From Flavobacteriales bacterium UBA2426 (GTDB taxonomy: Bacteria > Bacteroidota > Bacteroidia > Flavobacteriales_F > PHOS-HE28): a stretch of 32,647 nt of DNA. Position 1 is the first letter of the stretch, and each line of letters opens with the position of its first letter. The stretch covers positions 519 to 33,165 of the forward strand of contig DDRC01000058.1 of NCBI GenBank assembly GCA_002342985.1, in the 5' to 3' direction. The notes beneath the pieces are model-generated. The model was given only the letters and a program-made list of their open reading frames with translations, did not search any database and was not told where the DNA came from. The position numbers and the translations under genes are program-made. Below, piece by piece: positions 9,003 to 17,109 of the stretch.

Positions 9003-10205
9003 ATGGATCCCCATCGCCTCCGCAACCTGCACCGTCCGGACATCCTCCGGGCCCGGCTGGAGCGTGAAGGCAGGCCCCGCACCACGCTCTCCTTCTACCG
9101 CTACGTGCGGCTAGGCGAGGTGCAGGATCTTCGGAATACCCTCTATGCGGAATGGGAGGCACTGGGCGTGCTGGGCCGCATCTACATCGCGCAGGAGGGC
9201 ATCAACGCCCAAGTGAGCGTGCCCACGGCCAACCTCGCACGCTTCCGGGCCAACCTGGACGGCCGCGAGGCCTTCCGCGATGTGCCGTGGAAGATCGCGG
9301 TGGAGGATGACGGCCGGAGCTTCCTCAAGCTCATCCTCAAGGTGAAGCGGAAGATCGTGGCCGATGGCCTCGCCGATGATGCCTTCGACGTGACCAACGT
9401 GGGCGAGCATCTGGACGCTGCCACCTTCAACCGAAAGATGGAGGAGGGCGCCATCGTGGTGGACATGCGCAACAACTACGAGTGCCTGATCGGGCATTTC
9501 GAAGGCGCCTACCTGCCCAAGGCCGATACGTTCCGTGGGGCCATCGACGAGGTGGTGGGCATGCTGCGTCAGCAGCCCGCGCAGGGGCCCGATCAGGGCA
9601 CCCGTAGCGTCGACCCGGTCATCCCGGCCCTGAGCCGGGAGGGTCAACCCAGCACCCACCAACCCGAAGTTCTCCTGTACTGCACCGGCGGCATCCGCTG
9701 CGAGAAGGCCAGCGCCTACCTCAAGCACCAGGGCTTCACGAACGTGAGCCAGCTGCACGGCGGCATCATCGACTACGCGCGTCAGCTGAAGGCCGAAGGC
9801 TTGAAGAGCAAATACCTCGGCCAGAACTTCGTGTTCGACGAGCGCCTGGCCGAGCGCATCACGGACGATGTGGTGAGCACATGCATGCAGTGCGGCACCC
9901 CCAGCGACCGCATCACCAACTGCCACGAGGCCACCTGCAACATGCTGCTGGTGCAGTGCGAGGCATGCGCCAGGAAGTACGCCGATTGCTGCTCCCCCAA
10001 CTGCCGCGAGATCCACCAGCTGCCGATCGAAGCCCAGCGCGCCTGGCGCAAGGGCCGCAGCACCCGAAGCACGAAGACCAAAGCCATCAACGACCCCGAG
10101 GGCCTGCGCAGGCGCATCCGCGAGGAGGAGGAGCTGCTGGCGCTCAACGGCACGCTGCATCCGGAGTTGAGCAAGATCAGCTCCAACGCCACGCAAGCTT
10201 CCTAA
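9003..10205 (+). CDS. trhO: tRNA uridine(34) hydroxylase, rhodanese family, with an in-frame insertion
   Basis: TrhO (YceA) hydroxylates uridine 34 of certain tRNAs to ho5U. The 400-residue protein has an N-terminal acylphosphatase-like domain (YIAQEGINAQVSVP), then a rhodanese domain with active-site loop YCTGGIRCEKAS (Cys227), then a Cys-rich C-terminal segment with CMQCG, CEAC and CCSPNC. Known members are about 320-350 residues. The extra length is partly explained by about 30 residues (about 190-221, rich in Pro, Gln, Ser and Thr) inserted between VVGMLR and the active-site strand, where relatives have a short charged turn. Part of this insertion is encoded by a palindromic DNA element (see 9612-9645). 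All catalytic residues outside the insertion appear intact, so the enzyme is probably functional. Confidence 0.93.
   Translation: MDPHRLRNLHRPDILRARLEREGRPRTTLSFYRYVRLGEVQDLRNTLYAEWEALGVLGRIYIAQEGINAQVSVPTANLARFRANLDGREAFRDVPWKIAVEDDGRSFLKLILKVKRKIVADGLADDAFDVTNVGEHLDAATFNRKMEEGAIVVDMRNNYECLIGHFEGAYLPKADTFRGAIDEVVGMLRQQPAQGPDQGTRSVDPVIPALSREGQPSTHQPEVLLYCTGGIRCEKASAYLKHQGFTNVSQLHGGIIDYARQLKAEGLKSKYLGQNFVFDERLAERITDDVVSTCMQCGTPSDRITNCHEATCNMLLVQCEACARKYADCCSPNCREIHQLPIEAQRAWRKGRSTRSTKTKAINDPEGLRRRIREEEELLALNGTLHPELSKISSNATQAS
9612..9645. repeat. Palindromic element inserted in frame within trhO
   Basis: Two nested stems are visible: outer GACCC (9612-9616) with GGGTC (9641-9645), and inner TCCCGGC (9622-9628) with GCCGGGA (9634-9640) around the loop CCTGA, with a five-base bulge (9617-9621) on the left only. 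It encodes DPVIPALSREG. The shape resembles short dispersed palindromes (REP-like or Rickettsia palindromic-element-like) that sometimes settle inside genes. I see only one copy in this window. Confidence 0.65.
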
Positions 10206-10224
10206 CGTCGCATCCATGAATTCC

Positions 10225-10298
10225 GGCGAATGGTCGCTAGCGAATGGTGAATGAGCAACCGCCGCTCTGCCATTCACCATTGACCATTCGCCATTCAC
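10225..10298. repeat. Inverted arrays of tandem 7-mers forming a hairpin before hmgA
   Basis: The right arm (10271-10298) is four head-to-tail heptamers: CATTCAC, CATTGAC, CATTCGC, CATTCAC. The left arm (10226-10253) is the inverse: GCGAATG, GTCGCTA, GCGAATG, GTGAATG. Two perfect 11-base pairings join them (10225-10235 with 10282-10292; 10243-10253 with 10271-10281), leaving a 17-base loop. It fills most of the trhO-hmgA gap. It could act as a terminator for trhO or as an mRNA structure in the hmgA leader; no T-run follows. Confidence 0.8.
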
Positions 10299-10311
10299 CC
10301 GCATCCGCACC

Positions 10312-11469
10312 ATGCCCATCTACCACACCCTCGGCAAGATCCCCCACAAGCGCCACACCGTCTTCAAGAACGGCAAGGACCGCTACTACTACGAGCAGCT
10401 CTTCGGCACCATCGGCTTCGATGGCATGAGCACCCTGAGCTACCACGTGCACCGTCCCACCATGGTGAAGGAGCTGCGCAAGCCCAAGGACGTCACGCCC
10501 AAGATCGCCATCGAGAAGAACATGCGCTCGCTGCGGCTGCACGGCTTCAAGGCCACGCCCGCCAAGGACCACCTGGCCGCCCGCAAGCCCATCCTGGTGA
10601 ACAGCGATTGTGCCATCGTGCTCGCCGCGCCCCAGGCGAAAAGCGTGGACTACTTCTACAAGAACGCCGACTGCGATGAGATGATCTTCGTGCACAAGGG
10701 CAGCGGCACCCTGCGCACCTTCCTGGGCAACATCGACTTCAAGTACGGCGACTACCTGATGATCCCCCGCGGGATGATCTACACGATGGAGTTCAAGGAT
10801 GCGGACAACCGCCTCTTCATCGTGCAGAGCCACCGCCCCATGTACACGCCCAAGCGCTACCGCAACTGGTTCGGCCAGCTGCTGGAGCACAGCCCCTTCT
10901 GCGAGCGCGACATCCGCCGCCCCAAGAAGCTGGAGACGCACGACGAGAAGGGCGACTTCGTGATCAAGGTGAAGAAGCAGGGCCTGCTGCACGAGTTCGT
11001 GTACGCCAGCCACCCTTTTGACGTGGTAGGCTGGGACGGCTACAACTACCCCTACGCATTCAGCATCCACGACTTCGAGCCCATCACCGGCCGCGTGCAC
11101 CTGCCGCCGCCCATCCACCAGACCTTCGAGACGGATGCCTTCGTGGTGTGCAGCTTCGTGCCGCGCCTGTACGACTACCACCCGCTGGCCATCCCCGCGC
11201 CGTACAACCACAGCAACATCGACAGCGATGAGGTGCTCTACTACGTGGATGGCGACTTCATGAGCCGCAACGACATCGGCCCGGGCCACATCAGCCTGCA
11301 CCCCGCCGGCATCCCCCACGGCCCGCACCCCGGCGCCATGGAGCGCAGCATCGGCAAGAAGGAGACCAACGAGCTCGCCGTGATGGTCGATACCTTCAAA
11401 CCGCTGATGGTGACCGAGGAGGCGCTGAAGATCGACGATGGGAAGTACTGGAAGAGCTGGCTCGAATGA
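10312..11469 (+). CDS. hmgA: Homogentisate 1,2-dioxygenase
   Basis: Non-haem iron dioxygenase that opens the ring of homogentisate to maleylacetoacetate in tyrosine and phenylalanine breakdown. The 385-residue protein shows the cupin-like core of bacterial HmgA: YFYKNADCDEMIFVHKGSG, GDYLMIPRGMIY, and the conserved VGWDGYNYPYAFSIHDFEPI. Candidate iron ligands lie in NHSNIDSDEVLYY (His300 and an acidic residue at 306-307) and HPAGIPHGPHPG (about 330-339). The start MPIYHTLGKIP is the usual N-terminus. hpd, which makes its substrate, follows after one intervening gene, so an ancestral hmgA-hpd pair has probably been split. Its stop codon lies inside the first octamer of the repeat array downstream. 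Confidence 0.95.
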   Translation: MPIYHTLGKIPHKRHTVFKNGKDRYYYEQLFGTIGFDGMSTLSYHVHRPTMVKELRKPKDVTPKIAIEKNMRSLRLHGFKATPAKDHLAARKPILVNSDCAIVLAAPQAKSVDYFYKNADCDEMIFVHKGSGTLRTFLGNIDFKYGDYLMIPRGMIYTMEFKDADNRLFIVQSHRPMYTPKRYRNWFGQLLEHSPFCERDIRRPKKLETHDEKGDFVIKVKKQGLLHEFVYASHPFDVVGWDGYNYPYAFSIHDFEPITGRVHLPPPIHQTFETDAFVVCSFVPRLYDYHPLAIPAPYNHSNIDSDEVLYYVDGDFMSRNDIGPGHISLHPAGIPHGPHPGAMERSIGKKETNELAVMVDTFKPLMVTEEALKIDDGKYWKSWLE

Positions 11470-11503
11470 TCAGATGATCGGGCGATCAGATGATCAGATA
11501 ATG
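11464..11503. repeat. Left tandem octamer array (AGATGATC type)
   Basis: Five consecutive 8-base units: GAATGATC, AGATGATC, GGGCGATC, AGATGATC, AGATAATG. The first unit contains the hmgA TGA stop codon. It is the inverse complement of the array at 11984-12023. Confidence 0.85.
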
Positions 11504-11520
11504 GGAATACCTTGGAAGCG

Positions 11521-11979
11521 ATGAACAGGGTGAAGGACATGGATCTGAAGCAATGGCAGAACGCCATGGCAGAAGATGAGTTGTTCGCTCCGTTGATGGC
11601 GGCCGAAGCGCCGGTTTCCTACAACCCGCGCTACAAGGACAACACCATCGTCACACTCACCTTTCGCTTCGCACAGCACATTTGGGACCTGGCCGAGGAG
11701 CTTCAGGACAAGAAGAAATTCGTGGTGGCGAACCAGGTCTTCCGCTCCGGCACAGCCATCGGCGCCTTGGTCCGTGAAGCCCAGAACGGAGAAAGTCTGG
11801 CGGACTTCATCCACAAAATGAAGATCGCGTTGAAAGAAGCCGATGAGACGGAGTACTGGCTGCTCCTGTGTATTAGCCGCAACATTGATAGCGCGAAAGC
11901 CTGCTTGGAGGAGCTCAGGCCCATCATCCGCATCCTGAACAAGATCATCAGCACCTCCAAGGACAAATTGAACCGCTAA
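11521..11979 (+). CDS. Four-helix-bundle protein of the S23/IVS (Avd-like) family
   Basis: Small 152-residue protein of the family found inside 23S rRNA intervening sequences of Leptospira and Coxiella, and related to Avd, the RNA-binding accessory protein of diversity-generating retroelements. Visible family signatures are FRSGTAIGALVREAQNGES (74-92), DFIHKMKIALKEADETEYWL (95-114) and the C-terminal LRPIIRILNKIISTSK (132-147). These should form four helices at about 43-62, 65-88, 91-117 and 121-148. Relatives are mostly 115-130 residues; the first 40 here are an extension. The ATG at 11521 is chosen; a TTG nine bases upstream or an ATG at 11539 are alternatives. Base composition is visibly less GC-rich, with many A/T third positions, than hmgA and hpd on either side. 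This is consistent with later arrival. Confidence 0.9.
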   Translation: MNRVKDMDLKQWQNAMAEDELFAPLMAAEAPVSYNPRYKDNTIVTLTFRFAQHIWDLAEELQDKKKFVVANQVFRSGTAIGALVREAQNGESLADFIHKMKIALKEADETEYWLLLCISRNIDSAKACLEELRPIIRILNKIISTSKDKLNR

Positions 11980-11983
11980 CCCC

Positions 11984-12023
11984 GATCATCTGATCATCTG
12001 ATCATCTGATCGACAGATCGACA
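11984..12023. repeat. Right tandem octamer array (GATCATCT and GATCGACA units)
   Basis: Five consecutive 8-base units: three perfect GATCATCT (11984-12007) and two perfect GATCGACA (12008-12023). The array starts five bases after the four-helix-bundle stop codon and ends five bases before the hpd ATG, so it occupies the place where an hpd ribosome-binding site would be. Confidence 0.9.
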
Positions 12024-12027
12024 AGCA

Positions 12028-13173
12028 ATGGCAACCGGACTGAAAGACGTGGACTACGGCCTGGAGAAGATCATGGCCGATGCACAGGACTTCCTGCCCC
12101 TGCTGGGCACGGACTATGTGGAACTGTACGTGGGCAATGCCAAGCAGAGCGCCCACTATTACAAGAGCGCCTGGGGCTTCCAGAGCGTGGCCTACGCCGG
12201 CCTGGAGACGGGCGTAAAGGACCGCACCAGCTACGTGCTGCAGCAGGACAAGATCCGCCTGGTGCTGACGACCCCGATGACGCCGGACAGCCCGATCAAC
12301 GAGCACATCCGCAAGCACGGTGACGGCGTGAAGGTGATCGCCCTGTGGGTGCCCGACGCGAAGAAGGCCTGGGAGGAGACCACCAAGCGCGGTGCCAAGA
12401 GCTTCATGGAGCCCGTGCGCGAGGAGGATGAGCACGGCTACGTGGTGCGAAGCGGCATCCACACCTATGGGGAGACGGTGCACATCTTCGTGGAGCGCAA
12501 CGAGTACAAGGGTGTGTTCATGCCCGGCTTCAAGCCGTGGAAGAGCCACTACAATCCGCCGCCCGTGGGCCTGAAGTACATCGACCACATGGTGGGCAAC
12601 GTGGGCTGGGGCGAGATGAACACCTGGGTGAAGTTCTATGCCGAGGTGATGGGCTTCGCACAGCTGGTGAGCTTCGACGACAAGGACATCAGCACGGACT
12701 ACACCGCGCTGATGAGCAAGGTGATGAGCAACGGCAACGGCCGCATCAAATTCCCCATCAACGAGCCGGCCGAGGGCAAGAAGAAGAGCCAGATCGAGGA
12801 GTACATCGAGTTCTACAACGGCGCTGGTGTGCAGCACATCGCGGTGGCCACCAACAACATCATCGAAACGGTGGGCGCGCTGAAGGACCGCGGGGTGGAG
12901 TTCCTGTACGTACCGCCCAGCTACTACGACACCGTGCTGGACCGCGTGGGCGAGATCGACGAGGACCTGGCGGTGCTGAAGCAGCACGGCGTGCTGGTGG
13001 ACCGCGACGACGAGGGCTACCTGCTGCAGCTCTTCACCAAGCCGGTGCTGGACCGCCCCACGATGTTCTTCGAGATCATCCAGCGCAAGGGCGCCAAGAG
13101 CTTCGGCAAGGGCAACTTCAAGGCCCTGTTCGAGGCGATCGAACGGGAGCAGGCGAACCGGGGGACGTTGTAG
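12028..13173 (+). CDS. hpd: 4-hydroxyphenylpyruvate dioxygenase
   Basis: Iron(II) dioxygenase converting 4-hydroxyphenylpyruvate to homogentisate, the substrate of HmgA. The 381-residue protein has two vicinal-oxygen-chelate halves. The metal triad is His187 (YIDHMVGN), His270 (GVQHIAVAT) and Glu349 (MFFEIIQRKG), followed by the conserved C-terminal GAKSFGKGNFKALFEAIE helix. Length and motif spacing are normal. Third codon positions are almost all G or C, as in hmgA. With hmgA it forms the middle of the tyrosine catabolic pathway; the tyrosine aminotransferase and the later maleylacetoacetate and fumarylacetoacetate steps are not in the window. The leader is dominated by the octamer repeat array. 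Confidence 0.97.
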   Translation: MATGLKDVDYGLEKIMADAQDFLPLLGTDYVELYVGNAKQSAHYYKSAWGFQSVAYAGLETGVKDRTSYVLQQDKIRLVLTTPMTPDSPINEHIRKHGDGVKVIALWVPDAKKAWEETTKRGAKSFMEPVREEDEHGYVVRSGIHTYGETVHIFVERNEYKGVFMPGFKPWKSHYNPPPVGLKYIDHMVGNVGWGEMNTWVKFYAEVMGFAQLVSFDDKDISTDYTALMSKVMSNGNGRIKFPINEPAEGKKKSQIEEYIEFYNGAGVQHIAVATNNIIETVGALKDRGVEFLYVPPSYYDTVLDRVGEIDEDLAVLKQHGVLVDRDDEGYLLQLFTKPVLDRPTMFFEIIQRKGAKSFGKGNFKALFEAIEREQANRGTL

Positions 13174-13197
13174 TCCAAGCCACGGCGATTCAGCGAA

Positions 13198-13617
13198 TCA
13201 CGCAGACGGGCGGTCCTTGGGCCGCCCGTCTTCATTGGGCCGATCCTCCCTCTCCTTCCGCGCCAGGAGCAAGTAAGCCGCCCTGATGCGATCAAGCTCC
13301 TCGTCGTCCAGCTCCTCTAGGTCAAGGAGCGCGTTATTGGCCTCCTGCTGAACCCGAATCAGCTCATCCAGCTTGATCTGCAGTGCCTCGGTATCCCGGT
13401 TCTGTGTGTTCTGGATCAGGAATACCATGAGGAAGGTGATGATGGTGGTGCCGGTGTTGATCGCCAGCTGCCAGGTATCGCTGAATCCGAACAAAGGGCC
13501 TGCGCCACCCCAAGCGATGATGACCCCGACCGCCAGCACGAACGTTATTGGACGGCCGGTGACAAAGGAGATGCGCTTGGCGAAGCGGGTGAAGCGGGAG
13601 GTGAGCACAGCGGACAT
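13198..13617 (-). CDS. Low-affinity iron permease family membrane protein
   Basis: A 139-residue membrane protein resembling the bacterial low-affinity iron permease family (PF04120). Two hydrophobic segments are seen at about residues 21-40 (PITFVLAVGVIIAWGGAGPL) and 46-68 (WQLAINTGTTIITFLMVFLI). They are followed by the diagnostic IQNTQNRDTEALQIKLDELI and an acidic helical tail (LEELDDEELDRI). Transport of iron by such short bacterial members has not been firmly shown, so the name is a family label. The ATG at 13617 places the first membrane helix after a basic N-terminus (TSRFTRFAKRI). It converges with hpd; its last codons contain the hpd terminator hairpin. Confidence 0.87.
   Translation of the reverse strand: MSAVLTSRFTRFAKRISFVTGRPITFVLAVGVIIAWGGAGPLFGFSDTWQLAINTGTTIITFLMVFLIQNTQNRDTEALQIKLDELIRVQQEANNALLDLEELDDEELDRIRAAYLLLARKEREDRPNEDGRPKDRPSA
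13204..13231 (+). terminator. Intrinsic terminator-like hairpin after hpd
   Basis: A perfect ten-base inverted repeat (AGACGGGCGG / CCGCCCGTCT) with an eight-base loop begins 30 bases after the hpd stop, followed by TCATT. The whole hairpin lies inside the 3' coding end of the convergent iron permease gene and also folds on the minus strand. Confidence 0.65.
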
Positions 13618-13728
13618 GAGGTCGGATTTCGCTCCCCAAAGATCGCAGGCCGCACCAAGCCCCCGCATTCGCTTGGCACACCCACGCAGATTGGCCGCCC
13701 CGGCCGGCGCTCCCGATCTTCGCCCCTG

Positions 13729-15531
<1,803 letters not shown>

Positions 15532-15534
15532 GCA

Positions 15535-15542
15535 TACATTCG
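15535..15542 (+). promoter_or_regulatory. Putative -7 promoter box (TACATTCG) before the secreted protein gene
   Basis: TACATTCG sits in the 18-base gap after uvrC, ending seven bases before the next ATG at 15550. If real, transcription would start at or next to the start codon, giving a leaderless or very short-leader mRNA. Confidence 0.4.
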
Positions 15543-15549
15543 TTTCACC

Positions 15550-17109
15550 ATGAGGAAACGAGTGGTCCTTCTCCAGCTTGCTGCGGCCTACAGCCTGCTT
15601 GCTGCGGCCCAGGCTCCTGTCTGGTGCTGGGCTACCGGGCTCAGCGGCAACGGCACAGTGAGCACCGAGCTCATCGCCGCGAGCAGCACCAACGGCAGCT
15701 TCGTAACGGGCATGTTCGACGACACCCTTGCCTTGCCCGGCGGCACCTTGGTCAATGATGGAACGCTCGGCAACCGGTTCATCGCAAGGCTCGATAGCCT
15801 GGGCAATGTGCTTTGGGCGGTGCAGCATGATGATCCAGTAGTGGCCATGAGCGCTACAGCCACAGGGGGAGTGGTCGGCGTGATTCCTTATTCCGGCAGC
15901 TCTGTCTTCAATGGCGTGGAGCATCTCGGTTCAGCAACCGCGACTTCTGCGCTGATCGTGGAGCTGGATGCGGATGGTGCCGTGCTGTCTGAGACGAACA
16001 TCAGTGACTTGATCGAACCAGCGGTACCCGAGTCCGGCCGGAAGCTCGCACTTGATGCCGATGCAGGATTGGCCGTGCTCGCACAATATGCGGATAGCGT
16101 GGCCATCGTGGGCCAATGGGTCCAAACCGACGGCACAGTGCTCGCGCGCCTCTCATTGCAAGGCAACTTGCTTTGGGCTGAACGCATCGGCAAGGGCTCG
16201 GTGCAAACCGGGGCACTAGAACTGGATCCAAGTGGCCGCGTGCTCGTGCTCATGAACAATTGCGAACAAGTGCTCGCCACCGATAGTGTGTTCACGGATA
16301 TGGAGGGGACGCTTGCCTCCTACTCTGCACAAGGGCTGTACGAATGGCGCGTGCAGGGCCTCGGTTACGACGTGTTCGAGCCGTGTGTGGTCGAACGGCG
16401 ACCGGACGGCGGTGCCTTCGTAGGGGTAAGCCAGCCGTCCCAGGGGCCAATCGGCATTGGAACAGAATTGACCCTGAGGAGCTTTTCGGCCTCAGGCACG
16501 GAAGAGTGGGCCTCCTATGCCTACGGATCGTCCCAATGGGGCCACGCGATCCATTCCATCGAATACCTGCCTAGCAACCGCGCACTGGTAGCTGGCTATG
16601 CATTGAGCACATTACCACAAGGTGTGCTTAGCATGACCCTGCCAAGCCAGCCAAATGGATTCGCAGGCATTGTGAGCAGCAGCGGCGCATGGGAGTGGTT
16701 CGCTTCAGAAACCGCCGGCTACATCATGGGATTCCGTGCCGTGCATGGCAGCGCGAGCAGGGTTTTCGTTACGGGAAGCGCAATCTCTGCCTCAACATTC
16801 GGAAGCACTGTGATTCCGATGGTAGATGGCAACTTCAACGGGGTGGTTGGTTGTTTGGGAGACATTGCGATGAGGGGTGCCGAGCGCAATGATGAGCCAC
16901 GGTCCGGCTTGTGGCCGAACCCCGCAGAGGATCATATTCAATCTCAAGCCCGGCCTGGCGAGTCGTTCAGCATCGTCGATGCCTTCGGCAGAGTAGTTGG
17001 AGCAGGACTTGCGACATCCTCCATGCTGCGACTGCCCGTGGGGTTCCTTCCAGCAGGGCATTACGTGCTGCGAGTCGGCGATCGCGCCGCCCGCTTCATC
17101 AAAGAGTGA
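15550..17109 (+). CDS. Secreted propeller-like protein with T9SS sorting domain
   Basis: A 519-residue exported protein of unknown function. The signal peptide is typical (RKR then LLAAA) with the cut after residue 20, before Gln21. The body has repeated beta strands of the kind LDSLGNVLWAVQ, LDADGAVLSE, LSLQGNLLWAER and LDPSGRVLVL, like the SBBP-type or delta-60-like propellers that log values with units. A T9SS sorting domain starts at about residue 454 (SGLWPNPAEDHI) with SIVDAFGRVVGAG and GHYVLRVGDRAARF toward the end, so export by T9SS is expected. Codon use is less GC-rich than in uvrC. The stop codon overlaps the GTG start of the following glycosyltransferase (GTGA), indicating translational coupling. 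Confidence 0.85.
   Translation: MRKRVVLLQLAAAYSLLAAAQAPVWCWATGLSGNGTVSTELIAASSTNGSFVTGMFDDTLALPGGTLVNDGTLGNRFIARLDSLGNVLWAVQHDDPVVAMSATATGGVVGVIPYSGSSVFNGVEHLGSATATSALIVELDADGAVLSETNISDLIEPAVPESGRKLALDADAGLAVLAQYADSVAIVGQWVQTDGTVLARLSLQGNLLWAERIGKGSVQTGALELDPSGRVLVLMNNCEQVLATDSVFTDMEGTLASYSAQGLYEWRVQGLGYDVFEPCVVERRPDGGAFVGVSQPSQGPIGIGTELTLRSFSASGTEEWASYAYGSSQWGHAIHSIEYLPSNRALVAGYALSTLPQGVLSMTLPSQPNGFAGIVSSSGAWEWFASETAGYIMGFRAVHGSASRVFVTGSAISASTFGSTVIPMVDGNFNGVVGCLGDIAMRGAERNDEPRSGLWPNPAEDHIQSQARPGESFSIVDAFGRVVGAGLATSSMLRLPVGFLPAGHYVLRVGDRAARFIKE

Larger units (their letters stand above)
11464..12023. mobile_element. Candidate element: four-helix-bundle gene bounded by inverted octamer arrays
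   Basis: The unit consists of a left array of AGATGATC-type octamers (11464-11503), a 480-base core holding one gene, and a right array of GATCATCT-type octamers (11984-12023) in the opposite orientation. A perfect 16-base inverted repeat pairs the arms (TGATCAGATGATCGGG at 11467-11482; CCCGATCATCTGATCA at 11981-11996). The left array begins at the hmgA stop and the right array ends five bases before the hpd ATG. No transposase, integrase or reverse transcriptase is present, and I could not identify a target-site duplication. Calling it mobile is an inference from the layout and from the known occurrence of this protein family inside inverted-repeat-flanked 23S rRNA intervening sequences. Confidence 0.5.

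Noticed and set aside
11521..11979. Diversity-generating retroelement accessory gene (avd)
   Set aside because: The protein family is related, but no reverse transcriptase, template repeat or variable repeat is visible nearby.
11504..11983. A true 23S rRNA intervening sequence
   Set aside because: The flanks are hmgA and hpd, not rRNA; only the gene family and inverted-repeat layout are shared.
11984..12023. CRISPR-like or phase-variable simple repeat
   Set aside because: The 8-base units are directly adjacent with no spacers, and the array lies outside any reading frame, so it is neither a CRISPR nor a coding phase-variation tract.
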